Assembly: GCF_000331025.1 (NCBI RefSeq)
Contig: NC_020055.1
Location: 470,370-534,369, forward strand
Source of the DNA: Maridesulfovibrio hydrothermalis AM13 = DSM 14728
Lineage (GTDB): Bacteria; Desulfobacterota; Desulfovibrionia; Desulfovibrionales; Desulfovibrionaceae
Reading direction: 5' to 3'
DNA: 64,000 nucleotides
Below are positions 26,321 through 34,415 of the stretch, piece by piece. A program made the position numbers and the translations under genes. Position 1 is the stretch's first letter; each line of letters starts with the position of its first letter. The notes under the pieces were generated by a model. The model was given only the letters and a program-made list of their open reading frames with translations. It did no database searches and was not told where the DNA came from.

Positions 26321-27901
26321 TTAAACTTCACGGGGCCATCTGTCGCCAAGCGACTTGGCGGCAATGCAGCACCCTGCTGCCATGGCAGACCATTCAATTA
26401 TTTCCGGCAAGGATATTGCGCCGTTGAAATTCCCCAAGTGAGGCCCTGTTGTGAGCGGGATATCTTCTTTATTCTTTTCTATAGCGCAAGCTTTTTGCGG
26501 CTCCATGCCGCACTTAATCAGGTACTTGCGAAATTCATCGTCACTGAGAATTTCCTGATCGACCACCCGCATAAATTCGAACATGTGGTTGTCCACGCCC
26601 ATTTCATTGATCATGGACTGCACAAGGCCGGAAAGATGCAGATCTATTTCATTTTGAAATTCATTCCCGGTGAAGCCGTGGTAATAGTTGCTGAAACAAA
26701 TCATAATGGCCTGTTCAAAAAGCTCCGGGTCAAATAAATGCCGCGCGTCTACCGGGTCACCATTTTTATCCAGACCGCATAATTCTGGCTGCCTTGCCCT
26801 GAACCAGCTTCCCAACACAAGCAGGATAGACATAAAATGAGAACCGATTGCCCAGTAAAATGAATCCCTGCCGGACTTCATCACTTGAAGGTGTTCAAAA
26901 TCACGCAACCCGGACAGCCCGAAATTCGGATAGCGGCATGAATCAAGCCAGCGGTCGAGTCTTCCGAATCGGTGCCATTGATAAACGCCCTCATCGGTGC
27001 GACGGGTGGCCTGAACTCTGTTGTGGAAAAGCGGGATGGGTGCATCATGAACAATTCCGCGCCCGGCAAGCCAGCCAAGAATATAAGAGTTGCGCCCCAT
27101 GATTTCCAGCATTTCATCTGGACTGGACTGCTTCTCCGGCCGGTCATCGTTAGGGTAAACAAAATAATCGCTGTGTGCATGATAGGCCATAGCGTAGCCT
27201 TCTTCATGCAAATTATCCGGTGCTGAATCCGGCAGGCCGGTGATTTTAAAAACTATCCGGTCAGCTACATGGAAAGGTCTGGGACAGTCAAAACGGACTT
27301 TGCAGCACGCAGACTCACGATTCAGCCTTTCCATCCATTTTCCCTCCAGATGCAGCCCGTCAGGAGCTTCGCCTTTGCGGGCAATCTTTACCGCAAAAAT
27401 CTGATCCTCACCTGTTGCTTTCATTACCGCACTGCGGCCTGAAAAGACCGGCTCCTCTGTCACACCTGCGGAGCGGATAAGCTTATTCCATGAGATTGCA
27501 GGAGCTTCACCTGAAAAAGGACTCGGGGCCTGCGGCAGAATGACTTCAACAGGAAGAAGCCCCAGCCCGCCGGAAGCCTCAACCGATGCATACTTTGTGC
27601 AGGTTGATGCGGCCTGTATTTGCAGCTTCAGAGCCTTACGGGAAACAAACTGATTCATACAGCCGGCTCCGACTGCCGCAAGGCTTTTGGCACATTCACG
27701 GTAAAGCAGCTGACACATACGCTGCGTGCTGTATCTCTCTTCCATCAGCAAGCTGTACAACGCTTTGATTATTTCATCAGTTGCACAATCAGGAGTCTTC
27801 TGCAGAAGTCCCCGCAAATTTCTAAGATCCATATATGCTGCGCTGAATTCCCTTTCAGGAGTCAGCCCACGGGCATAAGCCGTTGCTTCCGCTTTTTTCA
27901 A
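26321..27901 (-). CDS. SidJ-like kinase-fold protein, putative pseudokinase or polyglutamylase
   Basis: A 526-residue soluble protein with no signal peptide. After a helical N-terminal part (1-145) the order fits a divergent protein-kinase fold: a nucleotide loop FSGRSAVMKA (153-162), a VAIK-like lysine at 172 in FAVKIAR, a candidate helix C glutamate at 186, a catalytic-loop-like GIVHDAPIPLFHN (282-294) in which the Asp-to-Asn spacing is longer than in true kinases, then GRLDRWLD (313-320) and a conserved-looking CRYPNFGLSGLRDFEHL. It reminds me of proteins annotated as SidJ-related pseudokinases in Desulfovibrionales; Legionella SidJ is a calmodulin-dependent glutamylase. That assignment is from memory of the family and uncertain. 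It converges with pbpC. Confidence 0.55.
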   Translation of the reverse strand: MKKAEATAYARGLTPEREFSAAYMDLRNLRGLLQKTPDCATDEIIKALYSLLMEERYSTQRMCQLLYRECAKSLAAVGAGCMNQFVSRKALKLQIQAASTCTKYASVEASGGLGLLPVEVILPQAPSPFSGEAPAISWNKLIRSAGVTEEPVFSGRSAVMKATGEDQIFAVKIARKGEAPDGLHLEGKWMERLNRESACCKVRFDCPRPFHVADRIVFKITGLPDSAPDNLHEEGYAMAYHAHSDYFVYPNDDRPEKQSSPDEMLEIMGRNSYILGWLAGRGIVHDAPIPLFHNRVQATRRTDEGVYQWHRFGRLDRWLDSCRYPNFGLSGLRDFEHLQVMKSGRDSFYWAIGSHFMSILLVLGSWFRARQPELCGLDKNGDPVDARHLFDPELFEQAIMICFSNYYHGFTGNEFQNEIDLHLSGLVQSMINEMGVDNHMFEFMRVVDQEILSDDEFRKYLIKCGMEPQKACAIEKNKEDIPLTTGPHLGNFNGAISLPEIIEWSAMAAGCCIAAKSLGDRWPREV

Positions 27902-28105
27902 ATTATTCCCCGCTAAAATTGTTTAGCGATGAGTTATACGAATAAAAAAATTTAGGCCAGCAGCAATACTCTGGTGTTATTTGCATAACAAATCCATTCA
28001 TTACAGATCGATAAATTATAACTATTTGTCCAAACCATACAACTCATCTATTTCAGATAATGCAAATTAAACCATAAATAACAACTTTTCACGGGAGATC
28101 GGGAC

Positions 28106-29383
28106 ATGACAGAGCCATCTTACAGAGAAATGTGGGAAAATCTGAATCTGGACATTGAAGCCCATGATGGACTTCTGGAAGTGCTGGGTAAATTTTACGG
28201 GGATATCTACATGAGCCAGCAAGGCCGCTTGCAGGGCATGGAATATCTGGATTTCGTGCTTTCAGAGGTGCACGGCCTGCGTGTGAAGGAACTGATCGAT
28301 GCCAAAAATGCCGGACGCAAAATAATCGGTTCATTCTGCGTCTTTGTGCCGGAAGAAATCACTCTGGCTCTTGATGCAATTCAGGTCGGTCTCTGTGCCG
28401 GCGCAGATGCCGGAACAGAAGCTGCCGAAACGGTTGTACCACGCAATACCTGTGCTCTGATCAAATCATTCATCGGTTTTAAGATGGCAAGGATCTGTCC
28501 TTACACCGAATCATGCGACCTGATCATAGGCGAGACCACCTGCGACGGGAAGAAGAAAGCATACGAAGCATTCGGTGAAATGGCTCCCATGCATGTGATG
28601 GAAGTACCCCAGCGCAAAGAAGCAGACGATCGCGTTTTATGGAAAGCAGAAGTGCTGCGGTTCAAGGATAAACTGGAAAAACTTACCGGGAAAAAAGTCA
28701 GTGCCGCAGCTCTCAAAAAAGGCATAAAAACAGTCAATGACAAGAGACGCGCCCTGCAAAGACTTAACGTTTTGCGCGCAGCTGACCCGACTCCTATTTC
28801 AGGGCGTGATGTACTGCTTATCAATCAAATCAGTTTCTATGATGATCCGGTTCGTTTCACTCAGTCCATCAATACCCTCTGCGATCAGATTGAAGAACGC
28901 ATTGACAGAAATGAAGGTATTGCTCCGGCAAAAACACCCCGGCTCATGCTGGCCGGTTGTCCTATGGCTGTCCCCAACTGGAAACTGCCATATATCATTG
29001 AAAGCTCCGGAGCGGTTGTTGTTTCAGAAGAATCCTGCATAGGAACCCGCAACACCCGAGACCTCGTTGATGAATCAGGCGAAACCGTTGATGAAATGAT
29101 CGATGCCATCTGTGATCGATACATGAAAATTGACTGCGCCTGCTTCACTCCCAACAACGAACGCATGGAAAACATCAAAAAACTGGCCGAAGAAACAAAA
29201 GTTGACGGCGTTATTCATTACTCTCTCATGTTCTGCCAGCCATACACCCACGAGGCTTTCAAGGTAGAAAAAACTTTGACACAGGCGCAGGTTCCCATGC
29301 TTTCAATTGAAACCGATTACAGCATGGAGGATGTGGAGCAGTTGAAAACACGGGTAGAAGCCTTTGTTGAAATGATTTCGTAG
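28106..29383 (+). CDS. Double-cubane-cluster reductase (2-hydroxyacyl-CoA dehydratase D-like)
   Basis: A 425-residue cytoplasmic protein of the HgdB/BcrC-like superfamily. Family features are GSFCVFVPEEI (Cys78), GLCAGADAG (Cys97), NTCALIKS (Cys116), CPYTESCDLIIGETTCDGKKK (Cys131, 137, 146), GCPMAVPNWK, EESCIGTRNTR and MFCQPYTHEA. The partnership with a single activator ATPase and absence of a second dehydratase subunit match the double-cubane [8Fe-9S] protein DCCP described from Carboxydothermus, which carries out ATP-dependent low-potential reductions. The natural substrate is unknown. GGGAG precedes the ATG. The 2-hydroxyglutaryl-CoA or benzoyl-CoA type is less likely because those are multi-subunit. 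Confidence 0.82.
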   Translation: MTEPSYREMWENLNLDIEAHDGLLEVLGKFYGDIYMSQQGRLQGMEYLDFVLSEVHGLRVKELIDAKNAGRKIIGSFCVFVPEEITLALDAIQVGLCAGADAGTEAAETVVPRNTCALIKSFIGFKMARICPYTESCDLIIGETTCDGKKKAYEAFGEMAPMHVMEVPQRKEADDRVLWKAEVLRFKDKLEKLTGKKVSAAALKKGIKTVNDKRRALQRLNVLRAADPTPISGRDVLLINQISFYDDPVRFTQSINTLCDQIEERIDRNEGIAPAKTPRLMLAGCPMAVPNWKLPYIIESSGAVVVSEESCIGTRNTRDLVDESGETVDEMIDAICDRYMKIDCACFTPNNERMENIKKLAEETKVDGVIHYSLMFCQPYTHEAFKVEKTLTQAQVPMLSIETDYSMEDVEQLKTRVEAFVEMIS

Positions 29384-29425
29384 AGCTTAAGACAAGAACA
29401 AATGCGCGCGTTTAATTTCCGGCAG

Positions 29426-29448
29426 CCGGAGGGGATAATCCCCTCCGG
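29426..29448 (+). terminator. Hairpin between the double-cubane reductase and its activator
   Basis: CCGGAGGGG pairs with CCCCTCCGG around ATAAT. No T-run follows, so it may cause partial termination or protect the mRNA. A second weaker repeat AACAGCA...TGCTGTT follows about 50 bases on. Confidence 0.45.
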
Positions 29449-29611
29449 ACTCTCTGTCGACAAAAACATTATTTATTAAGATGCCCTGCTGTCAGCACTA
29501 ACAGCAGCCTGTGCTGTTCCGGCAATTCGAAACATCATAAAAAGTTTAAAAGTCCCCGTATAAACGCGTAATGTATCAAAATCATGTTGTTTTATTTTAT
29601 CAGGAATATTT

Positions 29612-30376
29612 ATGATCGCGGGAATTGATATCGGCTCACGCTCTATGGAGCTTGTTGTTCTGGATGGCGAAAATATTTTTCTTAAACGCAGACTGCCTAC
29701 AACCTTTGATCCGGCCGGTCAGCTGGATATCATTCTGGATGGAACTGAAGTGGACCTGATTTCCGCCACAGGATATGGCCGAAAACTGGTTACGCAGGAT
29801 CTTACCGGCGTGGAGTGTGTGTCTCTTACCGAGATTAAAGCATATGCACTCGGGGTTTCGCACCTTTTCCCTCAGGCACGGACCATTTTAGATATAGGCG
29901 GGCAGGATACCAAGGCTATTTCACTTCTGAAAAACGGCAAAGTCGCAAAATTTGAAATGAATGACCGCTGCGCTGCCGGAACAGGTAAATTTCTGGAACA
30001 TCTCGCCACTGTTTTTCAAATTCCCATTGAAGAATTCGGTGACTATGCTTTAAAAGGAGACAAGGCATTGCAAATCAATAGCATGTGTACTGTTTTTGCA
30101 GAGACCGAAGCCACCTCCCTTATGGCGCAAGGCAGGAATCCCCGCAACATTGCTCTTGGGCTGCATAGTTCCATTGTACGGCGCACCACGAATATGCTTA
30201 GCAGGGTTGGACTTGTAACTCCTCTGGTCTTTGCCGGCGGAGTCGCAAATAACCCCTGTGTTATCAGTATGTTGAAAGAGTCACTCTCGATAACTCCGGT
30301 TATTCCGGAGGAGCCTGATTTTGCAGGTGCATTAGGCGCGGCTATCTATGGACGGTCTTTATCTAAAATATCTTGA
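29612..30376 (+). CDS. Activator ATPase of the double-cubane reductase (BadF/BcrA/HgdC type)
   Basis: A 254-residue member of the ASKHA ATPase family that uses ATP hydrolysis to fire a low-potential electron into its partner protein. It shows the phosphate-1 loop GIDIGSRS, phosphate-2 DIGGQDTKA, and adenosine-loop VFAGGVANN. Cys120 (NDRCAAGTGKFLE) and Cys159 (NSMCTVFAETE) are the two cysteines that bind the intersubunit [4Fe-4S] cluster in HgdC homologues. It follows the presumed partner by 228 bases on the same strand. An AGGA site precedes the ATG. The short length agrees with the single-domain activator class. Confidence 0.9.
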   Translation: MIAGIDIGSRSMELVVLDGENIFLKRRLPTTFDPAGQLDIILDGTEVDLISATGYGRKLVTQDLTGVECVSLTEIKAYALGVSHLFPQARTILDIGGQDTKAISLLKNGKVAKFEMNDRCAAGTGKFLEHLATVFQIPIEEFGDYALKGDKALQINSMCTVFAETEATSLMAQGRNPRNIALGLHSSIVRRTTNMLSRVGLVTPLVFAGGVANNPCVISMLKESLSITPVIPEEPDFAGALGAAIYGRSLSKIS

Positions 30377-30420
30377 ATAAATCGTTTGAAAGTTGTGCCT
30401 TTTCCCGTTAGGTTCCCAAT

Positions 30421-30455
30421 GTTCCGGTACTATAAAAAAATCCAACTTCCGGAAC
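30421..30455 (+). other. Inverted repeat in the S1 leader or promoter
   Basis: GTTCCGG (30421-30427) pairs with CCGGAAC (30449-30455). The 21-base loop contains TACTATAAA, which could itself be a -10 region. It may be an operator or, if transcribed, a leader hairpin; S1 is known to autoregulate in enterobacteria. Confidence 0.3.
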
Positions 30456-30482
30456 CAATTTGCCCTCCAGGAGTAACAGAGC

Positions 30483-31988
30483 ATGTCCGAGAAAAACTTG
30501 GAAACAAATGGCGAAGAGAACTTTGCCGAACTGTTTGAAGCCTTCCAGTCCGAATCCAACGACAATCTTCAGGTCGGAGATCAGATCAAGGGAACTGTAA
30601 TTTCCATCACTAAAGATTCCGTGTTTATCGACACCGGATCTAAAGTTGACGGAGTTGTAACCCGAGACGAACTGACCAATGAGGAAGGTGAACTGACCGT
30701 TAACGACGGAGACATCGTAGAACTCTACGTAATCTCCATGAACAACAACGAAGTCGTCCTTTCCAAAGCCATGTCCGGCGCAGGCGGACTCAATATGCTG
30801 CGTGAAGCATTTGAGAACTCCGTCCCTGTTGAGGGCAAGGTTGAGGAAACCTGCAAAGGCGGTTTCAGAGTAAAAATGATGCACCGCAAGGTGTTCTGCC
30901 CTGTCAGCCAGATTGACACAACCTTTGTGGAAAATCCCGAAGAGTATGTCGGCAGCACCCACAATTTTCAGGTCATCAAGTTCGAAGAAAACGGTCGCAA
31001 CATTGTTGTTTCCCGTAGAGTCCTTCTCGAACAGGAACAGGAAAAAGCACGCGAACAATTCATGCAGGATGTTCAGCCCGATGCAGTCCTTGACGGACGC
31101 GTTACAAAGCTTATGCCTTTTGGCGCATTCGTAGAACTTACCCCCGGGGTCGAAGGCATGGTTCATATCTCTGAACTCAGCTGGTCCCGTTCTGCCAAGC
31201 CTGAAGACGTTGTACAGCCCGGCGATGAAGTCACCGTTAGAATTCTGTCTATGGAACCGCGCAAAGATGGAAAGGGCCTCAAAATAGGTCTTTCCCTCAA
31301 GCAGCTTCAGGCTGATCCGTGGGATGAGCTGGGCGACAAATTCAAAGCGGGCGATAAAACAACTGGCACAGTTGCCCGTTGTGCTGACTTCGGCGTATTC
31401 GTTGAAATCGCTCCCGGCATTGAAGGGCTCGTTCACATTTCTGAAATGAGCTACACAAAACGGGTTCATAAACCGGAAGATGAAGTCACTCCCGGTCAGG
31501 AAGTTGCTGTAATGATCAAAGACGTTGATCCGGTTAAACGCCGTATCGGTCTGTCCATGAAAGATGCAGCAGGTGATCCGTGGCTCGACGTTGAAGATAC
31601 CTTCAAAGTCGGTCAGGAAGTAGAGGGAACCGTTGAAAATAAAGCCGAATTCGGTATTTTCATCAACCTCGCCCCCGGTATTACCGGTCTTCTCCCCATG
31701 TCCCGCATCTCCCGCTCCGGCAAACAGTCAGAGCTTGAGTCTTTAAAACCCGGTGACAAGGTGAAAGTATCTATTGAAGAACTTAACACCTCTGACCGTA
31801 AGGTCACTCTCACTGCCGGTGATGCTAAAAAAGAAACCGGCGACAGTGACTGGAAAGAATACAATAAAACTACAGCCTCCAGAAGATCTGCACCACGCAA
31901 ATCAGCTGCTAAAACCTCCGGTGACACTGGTGGATTCGGCGGCCTGCTCGGACAGAAACTTCAAGAAGCCATGAATAAAAAGAATTAA
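30483..31988 (+). CDS. rpsA: 30S ribosomal protein S1 (five S1 domains)
   Basis: A 501-residue RNA-binding protein that helps the 30S subunit recruit mRNA. Five OB-fold S1 domains follow one another: about residues 30-97, 112-180, 196-268, 282-354 and 369-437. Repeats 3 to 5 keep the canonical GxFGxFVExxPGxEGLVHISE pattern, while repeats 1 and 2 are divergent, as usual for the ribosome-binding end. The C-terminal 60 residues are basic and low-complexity. CAGGAG precedes the ATG. E. coli S1 has six domains; five or fewer are common elsewhere. Whether it is the only S1 in the genome cannot be told. Confidence 0.9.
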   Translation: MSEKNLETNGEENFAELFEAFQSESNDNLQVGDQIKGTVISITKDSVFIDTGSKVDGVVTRDELTNEEGELTVNDGDIVELYVISMNNNEVVLSKAMSGAGGLNMLREAFENSVPVEGKVEETCKGGFRVKMMHRKVFCPVSQIDTTFVENPEEYVGSTHNFQVIKFEENGRNIVVSRRVLLEQEQEKAREQFMQDVQPDAVLDGRVTKLMPFGAFVELTPGVEGMVHISELSWSRSAKPEDVVQPGDEVTVRILSMEPRKDGKGLKIGLSLKQLQADPWDELGDKFKAGDKTTGTVARCADFGVFVEIAPGIEGLVHISEMSYTKRVHKPEDEVTPGQEVAVMIKDVDPVKRRIGLSMKDAAGDPWLDVEDTFKVGQEVEGTVENKAEFGIFINLAPGITGLLPMSRISRSGKQSELESLKPGDKVKVSIEELNTSDRKVTLTAGDAKKETGDSDWKEYNKTTASRRSAPRKSAAKTSGDTGGFGGLLGQKLQEAMNKKN

Positions 31989-31991
31989 CCG

Positions 31992-32034
31992 TTAAGGCCG
32001 GATTCCCTTTCCGGGATTCCGGCCTTAATTTTAC
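31992..32034 (+). terminator. Rho-independent terminator of rpsA
   Basis: TTAAGGCCGGA (31992-32002) pairs with TCCGGCCTTAA (32018-32028), with inner TCCC/GGGA pairs, and is followed by TTTT. It ends only a few bases before the start codon of the next small gene. Confidence 0.92.
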
Positions 32035-32040
32035 CATGCC

Positions 32041-32286
32041 ATGAATAACAACGACACTATTGACTGCTGGACAGATTGCTGAACAGGCTTAAAGAAGGCG
32101 AGTTCCCGCCTGCACCACCTTAAGCCCGGCATGACGGCATCCGTTGAAATCACCAGCAATAAAATAGACAGAATCGAAAGCATTGCCAGAGTAAGGCGTG
32201 CCGAGATTATTGAAGAACTTCCCGCCGAAGAAGGGCGAGTCATTATCGTTCTTCGCAAAAAAGAAATTTCTTCCACTTTCTTTTAG
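32041..32286 (+). CDS. TusA-like protein with in-frame UGA, candidate selenoprotein
   Basis: Reading from ATG 32041 the frame meets TGA at 32080-32082 and then stays open to TAG at 32284-32286. Read with selenocysteine it encodes 81 residues: Cys9, Cys13, Sec14. The part after Cys13 aligns without gaps to E. coli TusA: the PG turn is 16-17 residues after the catalytic Cys in both, and an RK pair falls at Cys+59/60 in both. TID before it parallels TLD of TusA. Thus coding similarity spans both sides of the TGA, with Sec where TusA has Pro of its CP motif. TusA proteins carry persulfide sulfur. A SECIS-like hairpin follows. No good Shine-Dalgarno is visible, which is the main weakness. A TSUP transporter follows 41 bases on. 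Confidence 0.68.
32083..32126 (+). promoter_or_regulatory. SECIS-like hairpin directly after the in-frame UGA
   Basis: GGCTTAA (32086-32092) pairs exactly with TTAAGCC (32120-32126), and within it AGGCG (32096-32100) pairs with CGCCT (32107-32111) around the loop AGTTCC. The loop has G in its second position followed by T, and begins 18 bases after the TGA, inside the 16-37 range known for bacterial SECIS elements and equal to the E. coli fdhF spacing. Confidence 0.6.
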
Positions 32287-32327
32287 CTGCAACAAGCGTG
32301 CAGCTTATCCTCTTTTAAGGATCTGCC

Positions 32328-33050
32328 ATGTATCCCTTTCTGCTTGTGCCACTTATTTTTCTGAGTGCCGGAATGCTGCAAGGCCTTACCGGCTTCGGCT
32401 GTGCGCTTATTGCCATGCCCCTTCTATCATACATAATTGATATCAAGATTGCTGTTCCGGTCTGCACACTCTGCGGAGTGTTTATCAACCTCAATATGGC
32501 CCATAAGCTGCGCGCAAATATTGACCGTAAAAAAATTATGCCACTCATTATCGGCAGTGTGCCCGGCTCCATTTTCGGGACTATCGCTCTCAAGGAAATT
32601 AACAGTGATTACATCAGACTTTTTCTCGGTGTGCTTATTGCCGGCTTTTCAACCTATTCTCTGCTGACCAAACCCGCCAAGTACAACATCAGTTCCAAAT
32701 GGGGCTACTTTTCCGGCTTTCTTACCGGTGCGATATCCGCGTCAGTCAGCGCGGGCGGACCTCCGACCATAATCTACTCCTCGCTTAGCGGCTGGAGCAA
32801 AGACGATTTCAAAGCAACCCTTGCCAGCTTTTTTCTCGTGGCAGGAGTCATGGCGGCAATCGGCCATCTGATCAGCGGCCTGACTACCGTCTATGCCTTT
32901 CAGCTTTTTATGGCCTCACTGCTTCCTATTGTCCTCGGAATATATCTGGGCACTAAATTATCGAGCAAAGTTTCTGAAGAACTTTACAAAAGAATCGTCA
33001 TGATCCTGCTTGTCTTCATGGGAATCATGCTTATAATTCAGAACGTATAG
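32328..33050 (+). CDS. TSUP (TauE/SafE) family membrane transporter
   Basis: A 240-residue protein with about seven to eight hydrophobic helices and the duplicated family pattern (GLTGFGCALIAMPLL near residue 20; GAISASVSAGGPPTIIY near residue 135). TSUP proteins move sulfite, sulfoacetate, thiosulfate or related sulfur anions. It follows the TusA-like gene closely; an AGCTGCA/TGCAGCT hairpin (32285-32305) lies between. TusA-family proteins are repeatedly found with sulfur-compound membrane carriers, so a role in sulfur or selenium compound movement is inferred. AAGGA precedes the ATG. Confidence 0.88.
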   Translation: MYPFLLVPLIFLSAGMLQGLTGFGCALIAMPLLSYIIDIKIAVPVCTLCGVFINLNMAHKLRANIDRKKIMPLIIGSVPGSIFGTIALKEINSDYIRLFLGVLIAGFSTYSLLTKPAKYNISSKWGYFSGFLTGAISASVSAGGPPTIIYSSLSGWSKDDFKATLASFFLVAGVMAAIGHLISGLTTVYAFQLFMASLLPIVLGIYLGTKLSSKVSEELYKRIVMILLVFMGIMLIIQNV

Positions 33051-33081
33051 ATAAAGAATTAAAGCACGGAGTTAAGAATTA

Positions 33082-33582
33082 ATGTTTGCGAAAATTTTCA
33101 TCGCTTTTGTTGTCATCCCTCTTTTTGATCTTTTCCTTCTGGTTCAGGTTGGATCAAAAATCGGAACTTTAAATGCTATCGCCTTATGCCTGCTCACTGC
33201 CTTTGCAGGGGCGTCACTTGCCCGTTCACAAGGTATGGCAACCATGCAGAAAGTCCGTGAGAATATGGATAAAGGCATTACGCCGGCTGAAGATATTCTA
33301 GACGCTGTAATTATATTTGCAGCAGGACTGGTGCTGCTGACACCCGGATTCATTACCGATGCCTTCGGTCTGCTGCTTCTGTTCCCGCTCACCCGCGGCT
33401 ATTTCAAACGCTGGCTCAGAGTTCAGCTCGAAGCAAAAATGAAACAGCCCAATGTACACGTCACCTATCACAACACAGAATTCAAAGCGTGGACCAATCA
33501 GGATCAGCCTAAACAAAGAATCGACAACGTCATCGACATAGATGTCGAATCTGACCATAAAAATGATAAGCCGCTTCAATAA
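33082..33582 (+). CDS. fxsA: FxsA family membrane protein
   Basis: A 166-residue protein with the FxsA core in residues 1-110: FVVIPLFDLFLLVQVGSKIG, an ALARSQG-like loop (ASLARSQG) and GLVLLTPGFITDAFGLLLLFPLTR. In E. coli FxsA overproduction relieves exclusion of phage T7 by F plasmid; its normal role is unclear. The C-terminal 50 residues are charged and probably cytoplasmic. GGAG lies about 10 bases before the ATG. It probably shares a transcript with the TSUP gene 31 bases upstream. Confidence 0.9.
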   Translation: MFAKIFIAFVVIPLFDLFLLVQVGSKIGTLNAIALCLLTAFAGASLARSQGMATMQKVRENMDKGITPAEDILDAVIIFAAGLVLLTPGFITDAFGLLLLFPLTRGYFKRWLRVQLEAKMKQPNVHVTYHNTEFKAWTNQDQPKQRIDNVIDIDVESDHKNDKPLQ

Positions 33583-33590
33583 GAAGCGGC
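33570..33590. terminator. Bidirectional terminator-like hairpin, fxsA / rlpA
   Basis: GCCGCTT (33570-33576) pairs with AAGCGGC (33584-33590) between two convergent genes; the fxsA stop codon lies in the loop. On the minus strand the tail is TTATCATTTTT, so it is better suited as the rlpA terminator. Confidence 0.55.
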
Positions 33591-33609
33591 CGCCTCTCAG
33601 AAAGTCCCT

Positions 33610-34335
33610 TTACTTATCCTGAATAACGTCAGCGAGCACAAAAGTTCCGGGGAATCCAGAGCCTATTTTCATATTGGCGGCCCGGACTTTGGCGAGTGTT
33701 TTGTACAAACCGAGTTGAACTTTAAAAATCTGTGCACTGTCGGTTACAACTCGTACAATTCTGGAATTATGAAAACCGGCTTTGCGCAGCCTTTCGACCA
33801 GACGGTCAGCGTTATCTTTTACCTTGTACGCTCCGACCTGAATATAAAATGCTCCGTAGAGTTTCTTTTGCGAAGGTCCGGCAATTGCAGCGGAATCTTT
33901 CTTTGCCTCGGCCCGATACGGACGGATTAAAACTTTGGCTTTTCCGGCATCAATGAATCCTAGTTGCCGGGCGGCGGCGCGGGAAAGATCTATTATACGA
34001 TCAGGTACAAAAGGCCCCCGATCGTTGATGATCACAGCTATGCTTTTATCGTTGCCTAGATTTGTAACTGTAACTTTCACTCCGAGCGGCAGATAATTGT
34101 GTGCCGCTGTAAGTTTTTCCATGTCATACGGGTCACCGCTGGCAGTAACTTTTCCCTGAAATTTCTCCCCGTACCATGAGGCAATGCCCTCTTCCTTGTA
34201 ATCAGCGGGGATTACGGGAGTATCTGATGCGTTTTTTTCTGTAGTGGAATTCTGATCATTGTCCTGTGCGAAAACAGGACTTGCAACAGCCATAAGCAGC
34301 AAAGCCAGCTGCATAATAAAAAAACGTATGATCAT
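33610..34335 (-). CDS. rlpA: RlpA-like septal lytic transglycosylase with SPOR domain
   Basis: A 241-residue exported protein. The signal peptide runs to about residue 23 (ALLLMAVASPVFA, AxA-type cleavage before Gln). A double-psi beta-barrel follows at about 48-140 (GIASWYGEKFQGKVTASG, LTAAHNYLPLGVKVTVTN, INDRGPF, IDLSRAAARQLGF). The C-terminal SPOR domain (about 160-240; FYIQVGAYKVKDNADRLVERL) binds denuded septal peptidoglycan. In Pseudomonas RlpA cleaves denuded glycans during daughter-cell separation. There is no lipobox, unlike E. coli RlpA, so this version is a soluble periplasmic protein. Confidence 0.93.
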   Translation of the reverse strand: MIIRFFIMQLALLLMAVASPVFAQDNDQNSTTEKNASDTPVIPADYKEEGIASWYGEKFQGKVTASGDPYDMEKLTAAHNYLPLGVKVTVTNLGNDKSIAVIINDRGPFVPDRIIDLSRAAARQLGFIDAGKAKVLIRPYRAEAKKDSAAIAGPSQKKLYGAFYIQVGAYKVKDNADRLVERLRKAGFHNSRIVRVVTDSAQIFKVQLGLYKTLAKVRAANMKIGSGFPGTFVLADVIQDK

Positions 34336-34415
34336 TTATCTCTCCTGCCGGATGTTGTAGAGGTGAATTGTTTTATTTTTATGGGTATTTTCCATGTATT
34401 GCAATAGGCGGGAGA

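Noticed and set aside
30408-31469. 353-codon minus-strand frame
   Set aside because: It is the shadow of rpsA, a repeat-rich conserved gene; long antisense frames are expected there from biased codon use.
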